64,000 nt of DNA, taken from contig NZ_CP022463.1 of assembly GCF_002224485.1 (NCBI RefSeq), positions 2,555,990-2,619,989 of the forward strand, in the 5' to 3' direction. The DNA comes from Sinomonas sp. R1AF57. GTDB lineage: Bacteria > Actinomycetota > Actinomycetes > Actinomycetales > Micrococcaceae. Each line of letters opens with the position of its first letter. Positions within the stretch are counted from its first letter, which is position 1. A program made the position numbers and the translations under genes. This document shows, in pieces, positions 62,073 to 64,000 of this stretch. The notes under the pieces are model-generated. The model saw nothing but the letters and a program-made list of their open reading frames with translations, had not been told where the DNA came from and did no database searches.

Positions 62073-63560
62073 TCAGCGCGGGGCGGGCTGCTTCGGCGCC
62101 GAAGCCGGCTTCGGCGCTGCGGGCACCTTGACGAAGAAGAACGCGACGGCGAACCCGACGAGCACCACCGCTGCCGGCAGGAGCACCGACTGGCCCATCG
62201 CCGCCGAGAAGGGCGCATGCAGCATGGGCGGCAGCGCCGCCCCGGCGAAATCACCGGCCGGGCCGGACTGGCCGCCGCCGGGCATCTCGGCCGCAAGGCG
62301 CGCCTGGATGAGGGCCGCGATCGCCGCGGACCCGAGGACTGCCCCGATCTGGCGGGTCGTGTTGTAGATCCCGGAACCCGCGCCGGCCAACTGCGGCGGG
62401 AGGCTGCGCGTGGCGAGGGTCGCGAGCGGTCCCCACAGCCCCGCGTTCGCGAGGCCGACGACCGCGCTCGGGATGAGCAGAGCCCAGATCGGCATGTCCG
62501 GGGTCAGGAGGACGGCGTAGAGCACGAGTCCGAACGCGAAGACCAGCATCCCGCCGATGTTCATGATCTTCGCGTACCCGCGGTCCACGAGCTTGCCCCC
62601 GACGGGTGCCAGCGCTCCGGACAGCACCGCCAGCGGGATCATCATGAGGGCCGACTGGGTCGGCGTCATGCCGCGCACCAGCTGGTAGTAGAAGATCGTC
62701 GGCAGCCCGAACGACGTCACAGCGAAGCCCACCGTCGTGATGCCGACGTTCGCGAGGGTGAAGTTGCGGTCCCTGAACAGGCCAAGCGGCACGAGCGGCT
62801 CCGCCCGGTTGCGCCACTGCCACACGACGAAGAGCGCCATGACAACCACGCCGGCGACGATCAGCTCCCAGACCGTGAGCGGCCCGGAGATCGCGCCCCA
62901 CGAGTAGGTCTGGCCCTCCTGGATGCCGAAGACGAGCAGGAACATGCCGACGCCGCTCAGCACGACGCCGAGCCAGTCGAAGCGGTGCGCGTGGGTCGCC
63001 AGGCGCGGGACGAGCCGCGCCGCGAGGAGGAAGCCGACGACGCCGACCGGGACGTTGATGAAGAACACCCACTCCCAGCCGGCCCCGTCCACGAGGAGGC
63101 CGCCCAGGATCGGGCCGACAAGCATCGCGACGCCCGCCGTCGAGCCCCAGATCGCCATCGCGGAGCCCCGGCGCTCCGGCGGGAAGATGCGCGTGATGAC
63201 GGCCATGGTCTGGGGCGTCATGAGCGACGCGCCGAGCCCCTGCACCACGCGGGCAGCGATGAGCGAGCCCACGCTCCCCGAGAGGCCGCACCACAGCGAG
63301 GCGAGGGTGAAGACCACGAGCCCGCCCAGGTACATGTTCTTCGGGCCGAACCGGTCCCCGAGGCGGCCGGTGATGAGCAGCGGCACGGCGTACGCGAGCA
63401 GGTAGGCGCTCGTGACCCAGATGACCGCGTTGATGTCCGCCCCGAGCGCCCGCATGATCGCGGGGTTCGCCACCGACACGATGGTCGTGTCGATGAGGAT
63501 CATGAAGAACCCGATGACGAGGGACCAGAGGGCGGCCCACGGCCGTTCGACGTTTTCCAC
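62073..63560 (-). CDS. MFS multidrug exporter, DHA2 (14-helix) family
   Basis: 495-aa inner-membrane drug:H+ antiporter. It has motif A-like GRLGDRFGPKNMY, the D1 motif LIDTTIVSVANPAI in helix 1 and the antiporter motif C STAGVAMLVGPILGGLLVD in helix 5. Fourteen hydrophobic helices are countable by eye. Substrate unknown. The start is GTG 63560 with a weak Shine-Dalgarno. No TetR-type regulator is adjacent in the window. Confidence 0.92.
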   Translation of the reverse strand: MENVERPWAALWSLVIGFFMILIDTTIVSVANPAIMRALGADINAVIWVTSAYLLAYAVPLLITGRLGDRFGPKNMYLGGLVVFTLASLWCGLSGSVGSLIAARVVQGLGASLMTPQTMAVITRIFPPERRGSAMAIWGSTAGVAMLVGPILGGLLVDGAGWEWVFFINVPVGVVGFLLAARLVPRLATHAHRFDWLGVVLSGVGMFLLVFGIQEGQTYSWGAISGPLTVWELIVAGVVVMALFVVWQWRNRAEPLVPLGLFRDRNFTLANVGITTVGFAVTSFGLPTIFYYQLVRGMTPTQSALMMIPLAVLSGALAPVGGKLVDRGYAKIMNIGGMLVFAFGLVLYAVLLTPDMPIWALLIPSAVVGLANAGLWGPLATLATRSLPPQLAGAGSGIYNTTRQIGAVLGSAAIAALIQARLAAEMPGGGQSGPAGDFAGAALPPMLHAPFSAAMGQSVLLPAAVVLVGFAVAFFFVKVPAAPKPASAPKQPAPR

Positions 63561-63628
63561 CGGACAAGGGTCTCACTTCTTCAGGACAGTGTGTGTCCTC
63601 AAGAGTTCGCCCGTGGCGAGAACCACAG

Positions 63629-64000
63629 CTACCACGTGTTGTTGTTGGTCCTCGCGCGCCCGCCCTTGCCGTCGTCGACCACTGCCCAGCCGTTGGACCA
63701 TGGGTTGATCGAGTCCTTGCCCAGGAAGCAGTACTGGTTGTTGCGGAAGTAGCCGTTGCCGTCCGTGGTGTCCCAGTACTCGGCGAAGACGTGCGGGTTG
63801 GGCGCGGAGTCGATGTAGCACTGCACGTGCACCCTCGTGTTGGGGTGGAAGTTCCGGCCCGTGACGTCGAAGTACCAGCACGCATTGGACGTGCACTGGG
63901 GGTCGTTGGCCCGTGGGCCCTGAGCCAGCGTCGCCGAGGGCGACGCCGTGCGGGCCGAGTCCGACTTCGTGGAGCAGTTCGTGGGCTCCCCCTGCACACA
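63629..64000 (-). CDS. Secreted-type protein, C-terminal fragment (N-terminus outside window)
   Basis: The frame is open to the window edge; a GTG at 63997 is a possible start, but no signal peptide follows, so the true start is probably outside. A Ser/Thr/Ala-rich linker leads to a compact domain with CWYFDVTGRNFHPNTRV, VQCYID and TDGNGYFRNNQYCFLG, with several Cys likely in disulfides. Similar C-terminal domains occur in actinobacterial cell-surface proteins and Ser/Thr kinases. Function unknown. Confidence 0.6.
   Translation of the reverse strand, partial: CVQGEPTNCSTKSDSARTASPSATLAQGPRANDPQCTSNACWYFDVTGRNFHPNTRVHVQCYIDSAPNPHVFAEYWDTTDGNGYFRNNQYCFLGKDSINPWSNGWAVVDDGKGGRARTNNNTW

Noticed and set aside
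60057-63752. Plus-strand frame of 1231 codons through pfkA, GNAT and the MFS gene
   Set aside because: It overlaps three well-supported genes in other frames and translates to Arg/Pro/Gly-rich nonsense.

Overview
The window is a high-GC (roughly 70 percent by eye) actinobacterial chromosome segment, most likely from the Micrococcaceae (Arthrobacter/Sinomonas/Micrococcus relatives). The grounds are the S10, spc, str and rif ribosomal blocks with actinobacterial protein tails, many GTG/TTG starts, NusG with a very long acidic N-terminus, the lack of rpsN between rplE and rpsH, and a NarGHJIK operon. I had no database access, so genus level is inference. No prophage, insertion sequence, integrase or CRISPR array was seen.

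Layout. 1-1597: 3' part of a large LuxR-type regulator, convergent with the ribosomal block. 1602-15954 (minus strand): map, adk, secY, then the spc genes rplO to rplN, then the S10 genes rpsQ to rpsJ. The block is interrupted at 9340-10377 by one plus-strand gene with an AbiEi-like N-terminus and a nuclease-like C-terminus, and it is divided by strong hairpins. 16370-22094: a GH1 beta-glycosidase convergent with a 1410-residue polytopic membrane protein. 22279-34694 (minus): tuf, fusA, rpsG, rpsL, rpoC, rpoB. 35046-36743 (plus): thiolase and a YbaK-type deacylase. 36922-37955 (minus): rplL and rplJ behind a promoter and L10-type leader. 38199-49214 (minus): ATP-dependent DNA ligase, narK, narI, narJ, narH, narG and a membrane protein, lying between rplJL and rplKA. 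49330-52278 (minus): rplA, rplK, nusG, secE, tRNA-Trp. 52514-53719: class I aminotransferase.

54123-60041 looks like an envelope-stress module: a LuxR-type response regulator and a PspC-fused histidine kinase, divergent from three PspC-domain proteins and two small membrane proteins. These form a duplicated pair (PspC protein with a LiaF-like C-terminus, plus a small two-helix protein) around a stand-alone PspC protein. 60178-63560: 6-phosphofructokinase, a GNAT protein and a 14-helix MFS exporter. The right edge holds the 3' end of a secreted-type protein.

The most unusual non-coding signal is a family of intergenic elements built from 21-bp units around the core GGGGTGACCTCG, with reverse-oriented units on the left, forward units on the right, and termini CCGCCGARGTCACC / GGTGACCTCGGCGG. 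There are four copies (27006-27135, 36750-36849, 53745-54110, 61925-62065), three of them filling gaps between convergent genes almost to the stop codons. The 53745-54110 copy also holds a long REP-like palindrome, part of which recurs at 10346-10413. A third short motif, GCCGTCGTGCG, recurs in intergenic gaps, often within hairpins.
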